Of a stretch of 64,000 bases of DNA, positions 44,573-53,419 are shown in pieces. The translations under genes and the position numbers were made by a program. Positions within the stretch are counted from its first letter, which is position 1. Every line of letters starts with the position of its first letter. A model generated the notes under the pieces. It was not told the DNA's origin. It worked only from the letters and a program-made list of their open reading frames with translations, and did no database searches. The stretch covers positions 960,725 to 1,024,724 of the forward strand of contig KE159609.1 of assembly GCA_000403295.2 (NCBI GenBank), read 5' to 3'. The DNA comes from Lachnospiraceae bacterium M18-1. GTDB lineage: Bacteria; Bacillota; Clostridia; Lachnospirales; Lachnospiraceae.

Positions 44573-44994
44573 TCAGCCATTTAAAAGAGAGATGCTAAGG
44601 CATCTTAAATAGTACATGATTTGAGGCTGGAAAAATCTAAAAAGAACTAAAAAAAATTAGCAGTAAAAATCAAAAAAACAATAATGCTTCTACTAACTGA
44701 GAGGGATAGTGCCATGATGGTATTATCCCTTTTATTCATACAGTTTTCTATGGTACCTGTGTCAGCCTTTCTCGGGAAGAGCAGGCACAGGTATATTCAG
44801 ACCAGGTTAGAGCAACTTTTACCATCTATCAATCTTTACCTCCTTCCCCTCAATTTTTTAGACCGTATAACCATTACCAAAAATATAAAAAAATTGCAGG
44901 ACTCTGAATAGATGGAACAGGATTCGCCAGAGCTGCTCTGGCGATAAAGCACAAAAAAAATATAATCGGTTTTTTAACCGGGATTGGAGAAAAA
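44573..44994. other. Intergenic stretch with a hairpin terminator
   Basis: No convincing gene. A hairpin GGGATAGTGCC/GGTATTATCCC with T-run lies at 44702-44735. A 75-codon frame at 44684-44911 runs through that terminator, has no clear ribosome site and looks like non-coding or a degraded gene end. Confidence 0.55.
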
Positions 44995-45915
44995 ATGGAA
45001 TATCAGGAATTTAAAGTAATGATTCAAAAAAGAATGCAGGAAATCATGGGAGACGCTATTGAAGTCGGGTTTGAAACGTATTTAAAAAATAATCATACCG
45101 AAATCGAAGCAATGACTTTAAAAAAGAAGGGGTTACAAACAAAAGTAATGCTTTCCCCTGCAATACATCTGCAGGATTTATATATACTGTACAAAAAAGA
45201 AGGCGATAGTGAGAAGTTCCATGCGTGTCTTGTGGAGATAAAAAAGCTGTACATGGAGCAGGAATCCAAAGGCTTGGATTTCATTGACAGAGATTGGGAT
45301 AGCATAAAGGGAAGCATATGCATGAATCTGCTGTATGAAGATTGGAATAAGGAATGGCTGGAAGAGGAGGAAGTATCACACTGCAAGTTTTTAAATTTTG
45401 TGATAGTGCTGCGCAGTATAGTGGATATATCATCTCAAGGAATAGGTAGTATGGTGGTCACAAAAGAACTGATGTCCTATTGGCAGATTACGGAAGAAGA
45501 GCTATGGGCGGCGGCATGGGAAAATTTATATCAGGAAAGATTCTATATCCAGAGTATGAATGATGTGATCAAATCAGAAATTAGGGAGCATGAAATGGAT
45601 ATCGACTATAAGGAGATGGACAGCATGCTTCCGTTGTATGTTCTGTCTAATCAAAAGCGGGCATATGGAGCAAGGGCCATCCTGCGTACAGATTTATTAC
45701 AGGCATTTGCCATGGGGGCAGGCAGAAACTTGTATATTCTTCCCAGTTCAGTTCATGAATTGATTCTCATACCTGACAATGGTAATTATTCTGTAGACGA
45801 TATGAGGGAAACTGTAAGAACGATTAATGAGACACAAGTACCAGAGCAAGACCGTCTGTCTGACACCATATACTATTTTCAAAAAGACAGCGGAACTATT
45901 GAAATAGCAGAATAA
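44995..45915 (+). CDS. DUF5688 family protein
   Basis: 306 residues, soluble, acidic. It resembles DUF5688 proteins: QEFKVMIQKRMQEIMGDAIEV, LQDLYILYKKEG, YEDWNKEWLEEEEVSHCKFLNFVIVLRSIVD, QKRAYGARAILRTDLLQAFAMGAGRNLYILPSSVHELILIPD. No catalytic motif recognised. GGAGAAAAA precedes ATG 44995. Carried between the Rpn gene and the integrase, within the repeat-bounded segment. Function unknown. Confidence 0.72.
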   Translation: MEYQEFKVMIQKRMQEIMGDAIEVGFETYLKNNHTEIEAMTLKKKGLQTKVMLSPAIHLQDLYILYKKEGDSEKFHACLVEIKKLYMEQESKGLDFIDRDWDSIKGSICMNLLYEDWNKEWLEEEEVSHCKFLNFVIVLRSIVDISSQGIGSMVVTKELMSYWQITEEELWAAAWENLYQERFYIQSMNDVIKSEIREHEMDIDYKEMDSMLPLYVLSNQKRAYGARAILRTDLLQAFAMGAGRNLYILPSSVHELILIPDNGNYSVDDMRETVRTINETQVPEQDRLSDTIYYFQKDSGTIEIAE

Positions 45916-45921
45916 AGGATT

Positions 45922-45961
45922 AGAGAAGGGGTGGTGTGTATTAACCGCCCTTCTCTTTTTT
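45922..45961 (+). terminator. Strong terminator after the DUF5688 gene
   Basis: AGAGAAGGG pairs with CCTTCTCT, plus an inner GTGG/CCGC, followed by six Ts. The integrase start lies only about 20 bp further. Confidence 0.8.
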
Positions 45962-45977
45962 GACTATGGTGAAAAAA

Positions 45978-47156
45978 ATGGGCTATTATCTGGAAACTAT
46001 CAAACGTAAGACAGGTGTGAGGTATCGTATCGTCAGAGACATGACCAGGGAAGGAAAGCGCAACCGTACTTACCATACCCTTCCGGCAGGTACTACCAAG
46101 GAAACAGCGAAGAAGATATGCTGTGAAATGAACCTGAATGCTGATTTCGGGGACTTCCTGCAGAAGAAGTCAATGCTTTTCTCAGACTACGTGGAGCAGA
46201 TTTACTTCCCGAAGTACACACTGTATCTGTCACCAACGACGAAAGAAGCATACATACAGATGTATAAGACTAGGGACGGCGTGCGTGACTGCTTGGGACA
46301 TTACACGCTTACAGAGGTGACGGTCGAAGTTTTGCAGGATATGGTGAACCGATACGTTAAGATGGGAAAATCACCTAAAACCATCCGGAACTATCTATAT
46401 TTTATTTCGGCGATATTGAAGGAGACAATGAGTGATAACTACATTAAGAGGCAGGAAAATACTGCCTGTGCATACGTTCGACTGCCGAAGCCATCGGGAG
46501 TGGAAGGGAATGCTTATACAATCAGTCAGGTGAAGACCATGCTGGAAAGGGCTTACCAGACTCAGAACCGAGCAATGGAACTTTTAGTTGCGGTCTGCTG
46601 CCTTGCCGGAGGATTGAGGCGTTCAGAACTGGCAGGGCTTCGGTGGGAAGATATCGTTTTGAATAGGGATGAGGCCTACATCAAAGTACAGAGGTCGATC
46701 GTTCAGGTGAATAGCCAGTTGATCGAGAAAGAAACAAAAACCAAATCCGGGAGACGTATCATTCCATTGGCAGTCGGAGGAACGGTATACCAAATACTGG
46801 AACGGGAAAGGAAGGAGCATATGAAATTCCAGTCTGAGCCGGGTTTTGAAGGCGGCAACAGCGTATTCATCATGAACCAAGAACCGCATGCTTCACTTAC
46901 GCCGATGGGGCTGTACAAGAGCTACAAACAGTTCATGAAAAATGACTGTCCAGACCTGCCGCAATTTCGCTTGCATGACTTACGCCACACATATTTTACG
47001 ATTTGTTCTAACGTGGAGGGATTCAGTGAGCTTTCTATGATCGGGACAGGCGGACACCGCACCGTACAGAGTTCCAAACGTTACCAGCATTCCCAATTTG
47101 AGAAGATGCGGGACGACATGCAGAAGCTTGACGATGCATTTGCACAGGCTCAATGA
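45978..47156 (+). CDS. Tyrosine-recombinase integrase
   Basis: About 392 residues. The N-terminal arm-binding domain (YYLETIKRKTGVRYRIVRD) and SAM-like core are followed by the catalytic domain: Arg in GGLRRSELAGLRWED near 213, HDLRHTYF near 332 (His, Arg), GHRTVQSSKRYQHS near 365 (His and Tyr nucleophile). Start at ATG 45978 has GGTGA; the 45966 option lacks a site. It would integrate at the tRNA-Val 3' end. The relE-like gene overlaps its stop. Confidence 0.9.
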   Translation: MGYYLETIKRKTGVRYRIVRDMTREGKRNRTYHTLPAGTTKETAKKICCEMNLNADFGDFLQKKSMLFSDYVEQIYFPKYTLYLSPTTKEAYIQMYKTRDGVRDCLGHYTLTEVTVEVLQDMVNRYVKMGKSPKTIRNYLYFISAILKETMSDNYIKRQENTACAYVRLPKPSGVEGNAYTISQVKTMLERAYQTQNRAMELLVAVCCLAGGLRRSELAGLRWEDIVLNRDEAYIKVQRSIVQVNSQLIEKETKTKSGRRIIPLAVGGTVYQILERERKEHMKFQSEPGFEGGNSVFIMNQEPHASLTPMGLYKSYKQFMKNDCPDLPQFRLHDLRHTYFTICSNVEGFSELSMIGTGGHRTVQSSKRYQHSQFEKMRDDMQKLDDAFAQAQ

Positions 47157-47422
47157 TAGCGGTTTGGGAAATCGATACCCAGGGGTTTGCAAATAATCAA
47201 ATTAAAAGTCTAAGTACACAGGAGAAAAATCAGCTAAAAATCAAACTGGAACTTCTGGCGCAGAATCCGTCCCATCCATCACTACGTACAAAACGGATAC
47301 AGGGTACAGACCTCTTGGAATGCAGTGTTAATATGGATATTCGCATTATTTGGTACTATGAAGGGGATAAGATGATTATTTTGTTGGATGTGGGGCATCA
47401 TGACATCCTAAAGCATTTCTGA
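47153..47422 (+). CDS. RelE/ParE-type toxin without an adjacent antitoxin
   Basis: 89 residues, RelE-like: FANNQIKSLSTQEKNQLKIKLELLAQNPSHPSLRTKRIQGTDLLECSVNMDIRIIWYYEGDKMIILLDVGHHDILKHF. ATG 47153 overlaps the integrase stop (ATGA). The usual upstream antitoxin is replaced by the integrase, so it may be controlled in another way, may be a non-toxic fragment, or may pair with an unlinked antitoxin. Confidence 0.75.
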   Translation: MIAVWEIDTQGFANNQIKSLSTQEKNQLKIKLELLAQNPSHPSLRTKRIQGTDLLECSVNMDIRIIWYYEGDKMIILLDVGHHDILKHF

Positions 47423-47579
47423 TAGCAGGAGTGCCTAGACGCTTTTCAAACAAATCGTTTGCAAAAAAGTATGGCGACGAATTGCCTACGCTTTCCAAAA
47501 AGAATCCTTCCCAATTCGTCTGCCGGGCGCTCTCTTATAGAAGACAAGAAAAAGAACAAGAGTTCGAGAAACGAACATA

Positions 47580-47752
47580 GGTTCGAGCTCCATTGTTTCC
47601 ATCGTCAAGGCTTGGTTCTGAGAATACCGGAACTGAGCCTTTTTTCGTTGTTTCGGACGGGAAATACAGGGAAGAAAGCGTATACACAAGGAAGTACATC
47701 TAAAGGCTTGCAAAGGGGAACGGCGACGAGTGAGTGGCGGCGGAATGGCGAC
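47580..47752 (+). repeat. Direct repeat, right copy (attR-like)
   Basis: Repeats 43461-43633 with few differences, including one C-to-T in the TPsiC arm. It carries the last 22 bases of tRNA-Val and the terminator, not a full tRNA. With the left copy it delimits 4119 bp. Confidence 0.85.
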
Positions 47753-47925
47753 AGTGATATTAGCGAGTTCGTGGTTTAGATGGCTGGAATTGGGGATTGT
47801 GTTTAGTGGCGATTCAGGATATAATGGCTATTAAGAAGAATTGAAATATAATAAATATCAGAATATTATAGACGGATATTGTTTCAGGAAATTAAAGAAA
47901 AAGCAGAAAGAGAGGGAATAAAACT

Positions 47926-48147
47926 ATGAGCAATAGAGAAAGAGCAATGCAGTTGCTTGAAGCCGTTCCAGATTATAAGATTGAATATGTAATTGCGTAT
48001 CTGCAAGGGGTGACCGCTGGGGACGAGATTTTAGAAAAAATACCGAATGAGGAAACAGTGGAGGCTATGCAGGAATTGGAAAATGGAGGCGGTACAGTCT
48101 TTGAAGGCAGTGCGCATGATTTTATTTCTGCAATGCTGGAGAGTTAA
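47926..48147 (+). CDS. RelB-like antitoxin of a YafQ pair
   Basis: 73 residues: RERAMQLLEAVPDYKIEYVIAYLQG, ETVEAMQELENGGG. No DNA-binding motif recognised. Starts after an AAAGAGAGGGAAT site, 2 bp ahead of the yafQ gene, so translationally linked. Its N-terminal module recurs in a relic at 53.4 kb. Confidence 0.75.
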   Translation: MSNRERAMQLLEAVPDYKIEYVIAYLQGVTAGDEILEKIPNEETVEAMQELENGGGTVFEGSAHDFISAMLES

Positions 48148-48149
48148 GT

Positions 48150-48416
48150 ATGTATAATTTGAAATATTCCGGGAAAATGAAGAAAGACATAAAGCTATGC
48201 CAAAAAAGAGGATATGATTTCCAGCTTTTTGAAGTTATACTTGAGAAATTGATGAAACCGGAACCCTTGGATATTAAGAACAAAGACCATGACTTAAGAG
48301 GGGAATACAAAGGATTTAGAGAATGCCATATTTCGCCGGATTGGTTATTGATATATCGTTATAATGGAGAATTTTTAGAACTTTCCAGAACCGGTACGCA
48401 TTCGGACTTGTTTTAA
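48150..48416 (+). CDS. yafQ: YafQ-type mRNA interferase toxin
   Basis: 88 residues of YafQ/RelE type: LKYSGKMKKDIKLCQKRGYDFQLFEVILEKLM, LDIKNKDHDLRGEYKGFRECHISPDWLLIYRYNGEFLELSRTGTHSDLF. The HDL, ECHI, WLLIY and RTGTHSDLF segments carry the usual His/Asp active-site positions. It probably cleaves mRNA on the ribosome. Confidence 0.85.
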   Translation: MYNLKYSGKMKKDIKLCQKRGYDFQLFEVILEKLMKPEPLDIKNKDHDLRGEYKGFRECHISPDWLLIYRYNGEFLELSRTGTHSDLF

Positions 48417-48423
48417 AATGTAG

Positions 48424-48489
48424 AAATGCAAAAAAAGATAATGGCTTATATTCCTAACCCGGATAAACCGGAAAAGTTTTTTTGCATTT
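48424..48489. repeat. 13-bp inverted repeat before the MarR-annotated gene
   Basis: AAATGCAAAAAAA (48424-48436) pairs with TTTTTTTGCATTT (48477-48489). The second arm overlaps the -35 TTGCAT of the promoter that follows (TTGCAT 48482-48487, 17 bp, TACAAT 48505-48510). Confidence 0.65.
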
Positions 48490-48536
48490 CCTCCAAATTT
48501 CAAGTACAATAAAGAAAAATATTGGAGGATGTGTTC

Positions 48537-50039
48537 ATGTTACTTACGGATAAATATGCTGACAAAATGAATGGTATCATCACTTGCTATGACCGTATGA
48601 TCATCCAGGGCTATATCCCCGGATGGAGTTATGCGGAAGGTATGACCAGCTATTTAAAAGCCAACAACATCCGTATTTTTGATTTTTCGACTTTCTCCCA
48701 GCCCCTTACGGAACAGGTTCGTGTAAATGCCCAGCGCATTGCAGATGAAAACGGCATCCAGATTGAGTTCATCCGGAAACTCCGGGCGTTCCGAAAAGAT
48801 GACCGCATCCAGGAGATCATTCAGAAAACCGGTAAGTCTGAGGGGCTGATTCATATCTTTTCTGCCATGGAACAATGCAATACTTATAAGCCATGGCATG
48901 ATAAAACAACCGGAAAAACATTCCTTAAGTTTGACCAAAGCAAATGTCTCCATTATTATTTTTATTTTATAGATAAAGAACTCGGCTTGTGTTATCTCCG
49001 GGTTCCCACCTGGGCTCCCTTCCGACTGCAGTTCTACATGAACGGTCATAATCTTCTGGCCCATAAGCTGCAAAAGAAAGGGATCACTTACCGTATGCAT
49101 GATAACGCCTTCCTTGAAATCTCAGATGTCGAAACTGCCCAGAAACTATCTGACAGAATCAACCCGGAAGGTCTCCATAAAATCCTGGATGTATTTGCAA
49201 AACGCTACTGTCCCATTGCGGAATCGCTCGGTCTCGGCTACACTTGGACAGTCCAACAGATTGAGTGTGCAACCGATATCATGTTCAAACAGGCCTGTGA
49301 CCTGGAGCCCCTTTATGATGAGATCATCCGGACGGCAATCTTTACGGTAAAGCCGGATAACATCGCTGCATTCCTGGGACAGCGCATTACCTATAACTGT
49401 AAGAAAGAAGTCGGTACAAACTATAACCAGCGTATTCTCGGTACGAGAATCAAACACCATATGGGTGATGTATCAATTAAAATGTATGATAAATTTGGCT
49501 GTGTCTTACGGATAGAAAGTACTTGCAATGACATCGGGACTTTTCGTGTAAAACGGAAAGTGGAACACAGGGACGGCAGTTCCACAGAACAAAAAGCGCC
49601 TTTGAAAAAAAGTATTTATAGCCTGTATCAGTTATTCACAATCATGAAAGCCGCCAACTACCGGTATCTGGAATTCGTATCATCCTTTGATGACCACAGC
49701 GGCGGAAAGAAGAATCTTACAAAAGCAACAGAGGCTGTTAAGGAGAAAGGCCGTTCCTACCGTGGGCTGAACTTCTTTTCCCCAAAAGATCTGTTGGTAC
49801 TGGAAGTGATCAGCCGGGGCGAATACATGACTTTTGGAATGCAGGGAAAGGATATCCGCCGCCATCTGGAGGATATCAGTCCGTCTGCCATGTCGAGAAT
49901 TTTTAAGCGGCTCCGTCTCCATGGGATTATTGAACGGGTTCAAGGAACTTATAAGTATTTTACAACAGCTTACGGCAAAGAGGTCATTGCGGCAGGATTA
50001 ACCGTTAGAAACCTTGTGCTTATACCAGCATTGGCATAA
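48537..50039 (+). CDS. MarR-annotated 500-residue protein, probable mobile-element protein
   Basis: About 500 residues from MLLTDKYADKMNG; ATG 48537 sits after GGAGG, and the TTG 48522 frame overlaps that site. A long N-terminal domain (AEGMTSYLKANNIRIFDFSTFSQPLTEQVRVNAQRIADENGI, CLHYYFYFIDKELGLCYLRVPTWAPFRLQFYMNGHNLLAHKLQKKGI) is followed at about 415-500 by a winged-helix reading FFSPKDLLVLEVISRGEYMTFGMQGKDIRRHLEDISPSAMSRIFKRLRLHGIIERVQG. Databases tend to label the family MarR-like. It is probably a gene of an uncharacterised insertion element; flanking ends are not clear. Confidence 0.6.
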   Translation: MLLTDKYADKMNGIITCYDRMIIQGYIPGWSYAEGMTSYLKANNIRIFDFSTFSQPLTEQVRVNAQRIADENGIQIEFIRKLRAFRKDDRIQEIIQKTGKSEGLIHIFSAMEQCNTYKPWHDKTTGKTFLKFDQSKCLHYYFYFIDKELGLCYLRVPTWAPFRLQFYMNGHNLLAHKLQKKGITYRMHDNAFLEISDVETAQKLSDRINPEGLHKILDVFAKRYCPIAESLGLGYTWTVQQIECATDIMFKQACDLEPLYDEIIRTAIFTVKPDNIAAFLGQRITYNCKKEVGTNYNQRILGTRIKHHMGDVSIKMYDKFGCVLRIESTCNDIGTFRVKRKVEHRDGSSTEQKAPLKKSIYSLYQLFTIMKAANYRYLEFVSSFDDHSGGKKNLTKATEAVKEKGRSYRGLNFFSPKDLLVLEVISRGEYMTFGMQGKDIRRHLEDISPSAMSRIFKRLRLHGIIERVQGTYKYFTTAYGKEVIAAGLTVRNLVLIPALA

Positions 50040-50085
50040 GTGTTTTTCTTATGCAGAAATTTTGCCATTTTGCGTCAAAAAATAT

Positions 50086-50919
50086 TTATAAGTGGCCTAA
50101 ATGAGCAAACGTATTGATTACCCAGTCCGGGTATTTCGTCCAAAATGTAATAAACAAATTATCCCCCTCTTCTCGGATATTCTCTATTCCGAAAAAATCA
50201 ATAGCAAGAAATTCTAATGTTTTGTCCATACGGACCGAAACTTCTATCCCAGTTTCATTTGAAAAACTGCTTTCCAGCAGAGGGGCGTCATGTCCATCTC
50301 GTTCCAGAAAAGTTTTTGTATCAACTTGCAGACAAGTAATTCTGTTAATTTTAAATACACGAAAGTCATTTCTATAATAACAATAACCATATAAATACCA
50401 TCCTTCTTCTTTGAACAATAATTTATAAGGTTCTACAGTTCTTTCGCGAAATCCGTTTGAACTATAATAGTTCATGGTAATTAAATGATGACTTCTGATT
50501 GCTAACCGGAGAGACTTAATTTTATCTGCCATTACATTCTTTTGGTTCCAAGAAGAAAAATCAATTATCACATCATTTTCCAACAGTATTTTATCGTTGC
50601 TATTAAATTGTAGTTTTGCCAGAAGCGTTTTAATTTTTGCACTATCATCAATCGTAGAAAGTCCTTGTATTCCCGCAAGAATAATATCCATATCCTCCTT
50701 ATTGAAAACAGATTTATTATATTTAAAGTTCGGTAGCAACGATATACCGCCGCCTATACCTTGTTGCGTTGTTATTGGAAAACCAGCACTGGATAAATCC
50801 AGCAAATCCCGGTGTATAGTGCGGACCGAAACCTCAAAATAATTTGCTAATTCCTTTGCCGTTACTTGTTTTTTATCTAATAAGATACTTAGTATTCCAA
50901 ACATACGATTGCTTTTCAT
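50086..50919 (-). pseudogene. WYL-domain (YafY-like) regulator, truncated at the C terminus
   Basis: About 277 residues from MKSNRMFGILSILLDKKQV (GGAGG precedes 50919). HTH (TAKELANYFEVSVRTIHRDLLDLSSAG) then WYL domain (YNMNYYSSNGFRERTVEPYKLLFKEEGWYLYGYCYYRNDFRVFKINRI). The chain ends PDWVINTFAHLGHL, where homologues go on for another 30 or so residues with VxVLEP and a helix. Homology stops just at the end of the MarR-annotated gene, so an insertion junction near 50095 is likely. Confidence 0.7.
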
Positions 50920-51098
50920 TGTAAAGTACCTCCTTGCCATATAAGAATATTAAACAAGGTAGAGTGCGTCAAGTTTAAACAAGCCTTTTTATTTAATTAT
51001 ATCACATTTATAGTGAAATAAAATACTACCGAATATGATATATAATTACATTCTCATATTTTAACATGAAATGTACAATACTATTGGGTGATATGAAA

Positions 51099-51458
51099 AT
51101 GAACCAATCAACAAAAAAATTTGATTTTCACGGGCTGGGGCTGGCAATCAAAAAGGCCCGAGAAGAAAAAGGCTGGACACAGAGCTATGTAGCCGAGCTT
51201 GTCGGACGAGATTCCCGCACGATTATGAACATTGAGAATAAGGGGCAGTACCCGAGTTTTGGGGTATTTGTCAAACTTGTTACAATGTTTAATATATCTG
51301 TAGATCAGTTTATTCACGGGGACAGTGAATATAAAGAAAGCAGTTGCCGCAAACATATTTATATACTTCTGGATTCCATGAATAAGCAGGAGTTAGCTAT
51401 AATAGAATATGCGGCGGAAGGTATACAAAAGTTTAGAGAAGAAAGGAATCCCGATTGA
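51099..51458 (+). CDS. XRE-family transcriptional regulator
   Basis: About 119 residues from MNQSTKKFDFHGLGLAIKKAREEKGW. HTH: TQSYVAELVGRDSRTIMNIENKGQYPSFGVFVKLVTMFNIS. GGGTGAT lies eight bases before ATG 51099. AT-rich. Typical of regulators in conjugative transposons. A tiny frame (MSLYFAAFIEGSAKWQAGQL) follows at about 51459, of the kind seen in integrative elements. Confidence 0.8.
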   Translation: MNQSTKKFDFHGLGLAIKKAREEKGWTQSYVAELVGRDSRTIMNIENKGQYPSFGVFVKLVTMFNISVDQFIHGDSEYKESSCRKHIYILLDSMNKQELAIIEYAAEGIQKFREERNPD

Positions 51459-51778
51459 ATGAGTCTCTATTTTGCGGCGTTTATCGAGGGTTCCGCTAAA
51501 TGGCAAGCAGGGCAACTGTAGCCACAGTTGCTATTTTTGACGTTCCGGCCTTCCGGCCAGAACGCAAAAATCTGCTTGTTGGGGAGGTCTCCGCTGCCGC
51601 TCCGATCGGTGCTGGACGTGCGCCACCGACGCACAGCACCCCCAAACCCGGCTTCGGGCCAACTTGGCCCGAAATGTCAGCGTCGCTTTGCTCCTTATAT
51701 TAGCTTGAGGTTATAAAAATAGCAGAGGCTCATTATAATCCCCTGCTATTTCTGTACTAACATAATAAGTTGATTTTT

Positions 51779-51809
51779 TGAAAAACTCTCAACGTCATTG
51801 AGAGTTTTT
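51779..51809. terminator. Bidirectional hairpin at the end of the YhcG-like gene
   Basis: AAAAACTCTCAA / TTGAGAGTTTTT with a CGTCA loop. Overlaps the last codons of the minus-strand nuclease gene. Confidence 0.75.
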
Positions 51810-52802
51810 ATCCTCATCCACCATTTCCGTTAATTCCTCAAGTTTCTTTTGTAAGATTTCCTTGCTGATTAGTTTTGTCCTATATTCGGAAATCATGGTT
51901 GGACTCATATTCCGGCTCAGGGCATATTCAACAACGTCCTCGTCCTTACTCTTGCAAAGAATAATGCCAACGCTGGGATTTTCGTGGGGCTTCTTTACAT
52001 CCCGGTCTAACGCTTCAAGATAAAACTGCATTTTTCCCAAGTATTCCGGTTTGAAATCATCAATTTTCAACTCAATTGCAACAAGGCATTGTAGCTCCCT
52101 ATGAAAAAAGATTAAATCCGTATAAAAGTCGTTCTTTCCTACTTGAAGATGATATTCTTCTCCCATAAAAATAAAATCCCTGCCAATTTCCAGTAAAAAT
52201 TTTTTCATGTTCTTCAAAATGGCCTTTTTCAAATCATATTCCCTATAAGGCTCGGGCAAGTCTAAAAACTCCAACATATACATGTCCCTGATTATGTTCG
52301 CAGACGCAGCATGGGATATGGTGGAAGGCGCTTTACCGTCTGATAGCATTAAACGCTCATAATATCCGCTGTCAATTTGCCGTTCCAGTTCTTTTGCTTT
52401 ATACTTTTCACGAGAGGCCAGCTTCAAATAGAATAATCTCTCTGCATCCGATTTTGTCTTTGACATGATATGCAAATTATTTGACCATGTATTTTCTCTT
52501 AGCAGAGTTCCTAACTCTGGCTTGTCACAATAAGTTTCAAAGAACTGCTTCATGCGCCAGATATTCTGTGGGGAATAGCCTCTAATCCCTGGTTCCTGCG
52601 TCAGAATGTATTCAGAAAGTGCCTTTACGGTAGAACGTCCCCAGCCATCCTGTACGGCCTTATTGGAAACAAATTCTCCAATTCCCCAATAAAGGTCAAT
52701 CATTGTGGCATTCACTTGATAGGTAGCTTTCCGGCGGGCATCTGCTATCATTTGCAGAATGGCATGAAAATCACTTTGATAGTTTAATGCTAAATCGTCC
52801 AT
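51795..52802 (-). CDS. YhcG-type PD-(D/E)XK nuclease (DUF1016)
   Basis: 335 residues. N-terminal DUF1016 helical domain (NATMIDLYWGIGEFVSNK, GWGRSTVKALSEYIL, PQNIWRMKQFFETY) and a C-terminal nuclease core with D229 (YTDLIFFHRE) and E244-x-K246 (AIELK). It is a DNA-cleaving protein often carried on mobile islands. GAGGG precedes ATG 52802. AT-rich composition like its neighbours. Confidence 0.88.
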   Translation of the reverse strand: MDDLALNYQSDFHAILQMIADARRKATYQVNATMIDLYWGIGEFVSNKAVQDGWGRSTVKALSEYILTQEPGIRGYSPQNIWRMKQFFETYCDKPELGTLLRENTWSNNLHIMSKTKSDAERLFYLKLASREKYKAKELERQIDSGYYERLMLSDGKAPSTISHAASANIIRDMYMLEFLDLPEPYREYDLKKAILKNMKKFLLEIGRDFIFMGEEYHLQVGKNDFYTDLIFFHRELQCLVAIELKIDDFKPEYLGKMQFYLEALDRDVKKPHENPSVGIILCKSKDEDVVEYALSRNMSPTMISEYRTKLISKEILQKKLEELTEMVDEDKNSQ

Positions 52803-53305
52803 ACATTTCCCTCGTTCCGATAGTCTGTTGGGATAATTATATCATGGAATATGCTCAGGATGAAGATATATTTTTCCATTTAGAAAATATGTTATACCAG
52901 CTTAGTTTAAATTTTAATACCTTAGTGTTACGAAATACTCCATAAAACAAGAGGCAAAGGTATAAAAATACTCAGCCTTTGGAAACCACGCAGATAATGC
53001 TTGAAACTAAACGGCTTCTATACGGCCAAATCGTAACAGCCATACTCCCTTTTTAATCATTTTTACCAGCTGGAAAAGAATATTTGGTTGATAATTCAAA
53101 TACGTCAGTGTCATATTCAGCTTATCGACCTTCGGGCCAGCTTGGCTCGAAGCTGGAGCATGTAATCATTACATTTCAGAAAAATGAAACACCGCTCTTT
53201 GGAAGAGCGGTAGAAGTTGTAGGTTGGCAGTCCATTTTTATTGTAATCCTTTGTACACTGAAGCAAGTGAGAAAATTTATAGAAAAATATTTGGAGGTGT
53301 GATAG
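52803..53305. other. AT-rich stretch with no convincing gene
   Basis: Only a 72-codon frame (53084-53302) is open; it has no ribosome site and includes a short palindromic piece (TTCGGGCCAGCTTGGCTCGAA) seen in similar form at about 51652. Read as decayed element DNA. Confidence 0.5.
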
Positions 53306-53404
53306 ATGGGGGCAAAGTATGGAGTGATTATTTGGTGGAGTAAGGAAGACGGCTGTTATTTAGCAGAGGTCCCTGAACCTAAAGGGCGTTTGGCGTATGC
53401 TTGA
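53306..53404 (+). pseudogene. HicB-like antitoxin relic
   Basis: ATG 53306 reads MGAKYGVIIWWSKEDGCYLAEV, then PEPKGRLAYA and stop at 53402, 32 residues. The first 23 match the start of HicB proteins (beta strand, SKEDGCYLAEVPE); the rest, including the pocket and HTH, is missing. GGAGGTG is seen before it. Confidence 0.6.
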
Positions 53405-53419
53405 CAAAAAAGAAAGAGG

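Noticed and set aside
44684-44911. 75-codon frame downstream of the Rpn gene
   Set aside because: It runs through a terminator hairpin and lacks a ribosome site.
51500-51716. Short frames after the XRE regulator
   Set aside because: They span GC-rich, partly palindromic DNA typical of element ends and show no start signals.
53084-53302. 72-codon frame before the HicB relic
   Set aside because: No ribosome site or similarity; contains a palindromic piece shared with non-coding DNA at 51.65 kb.
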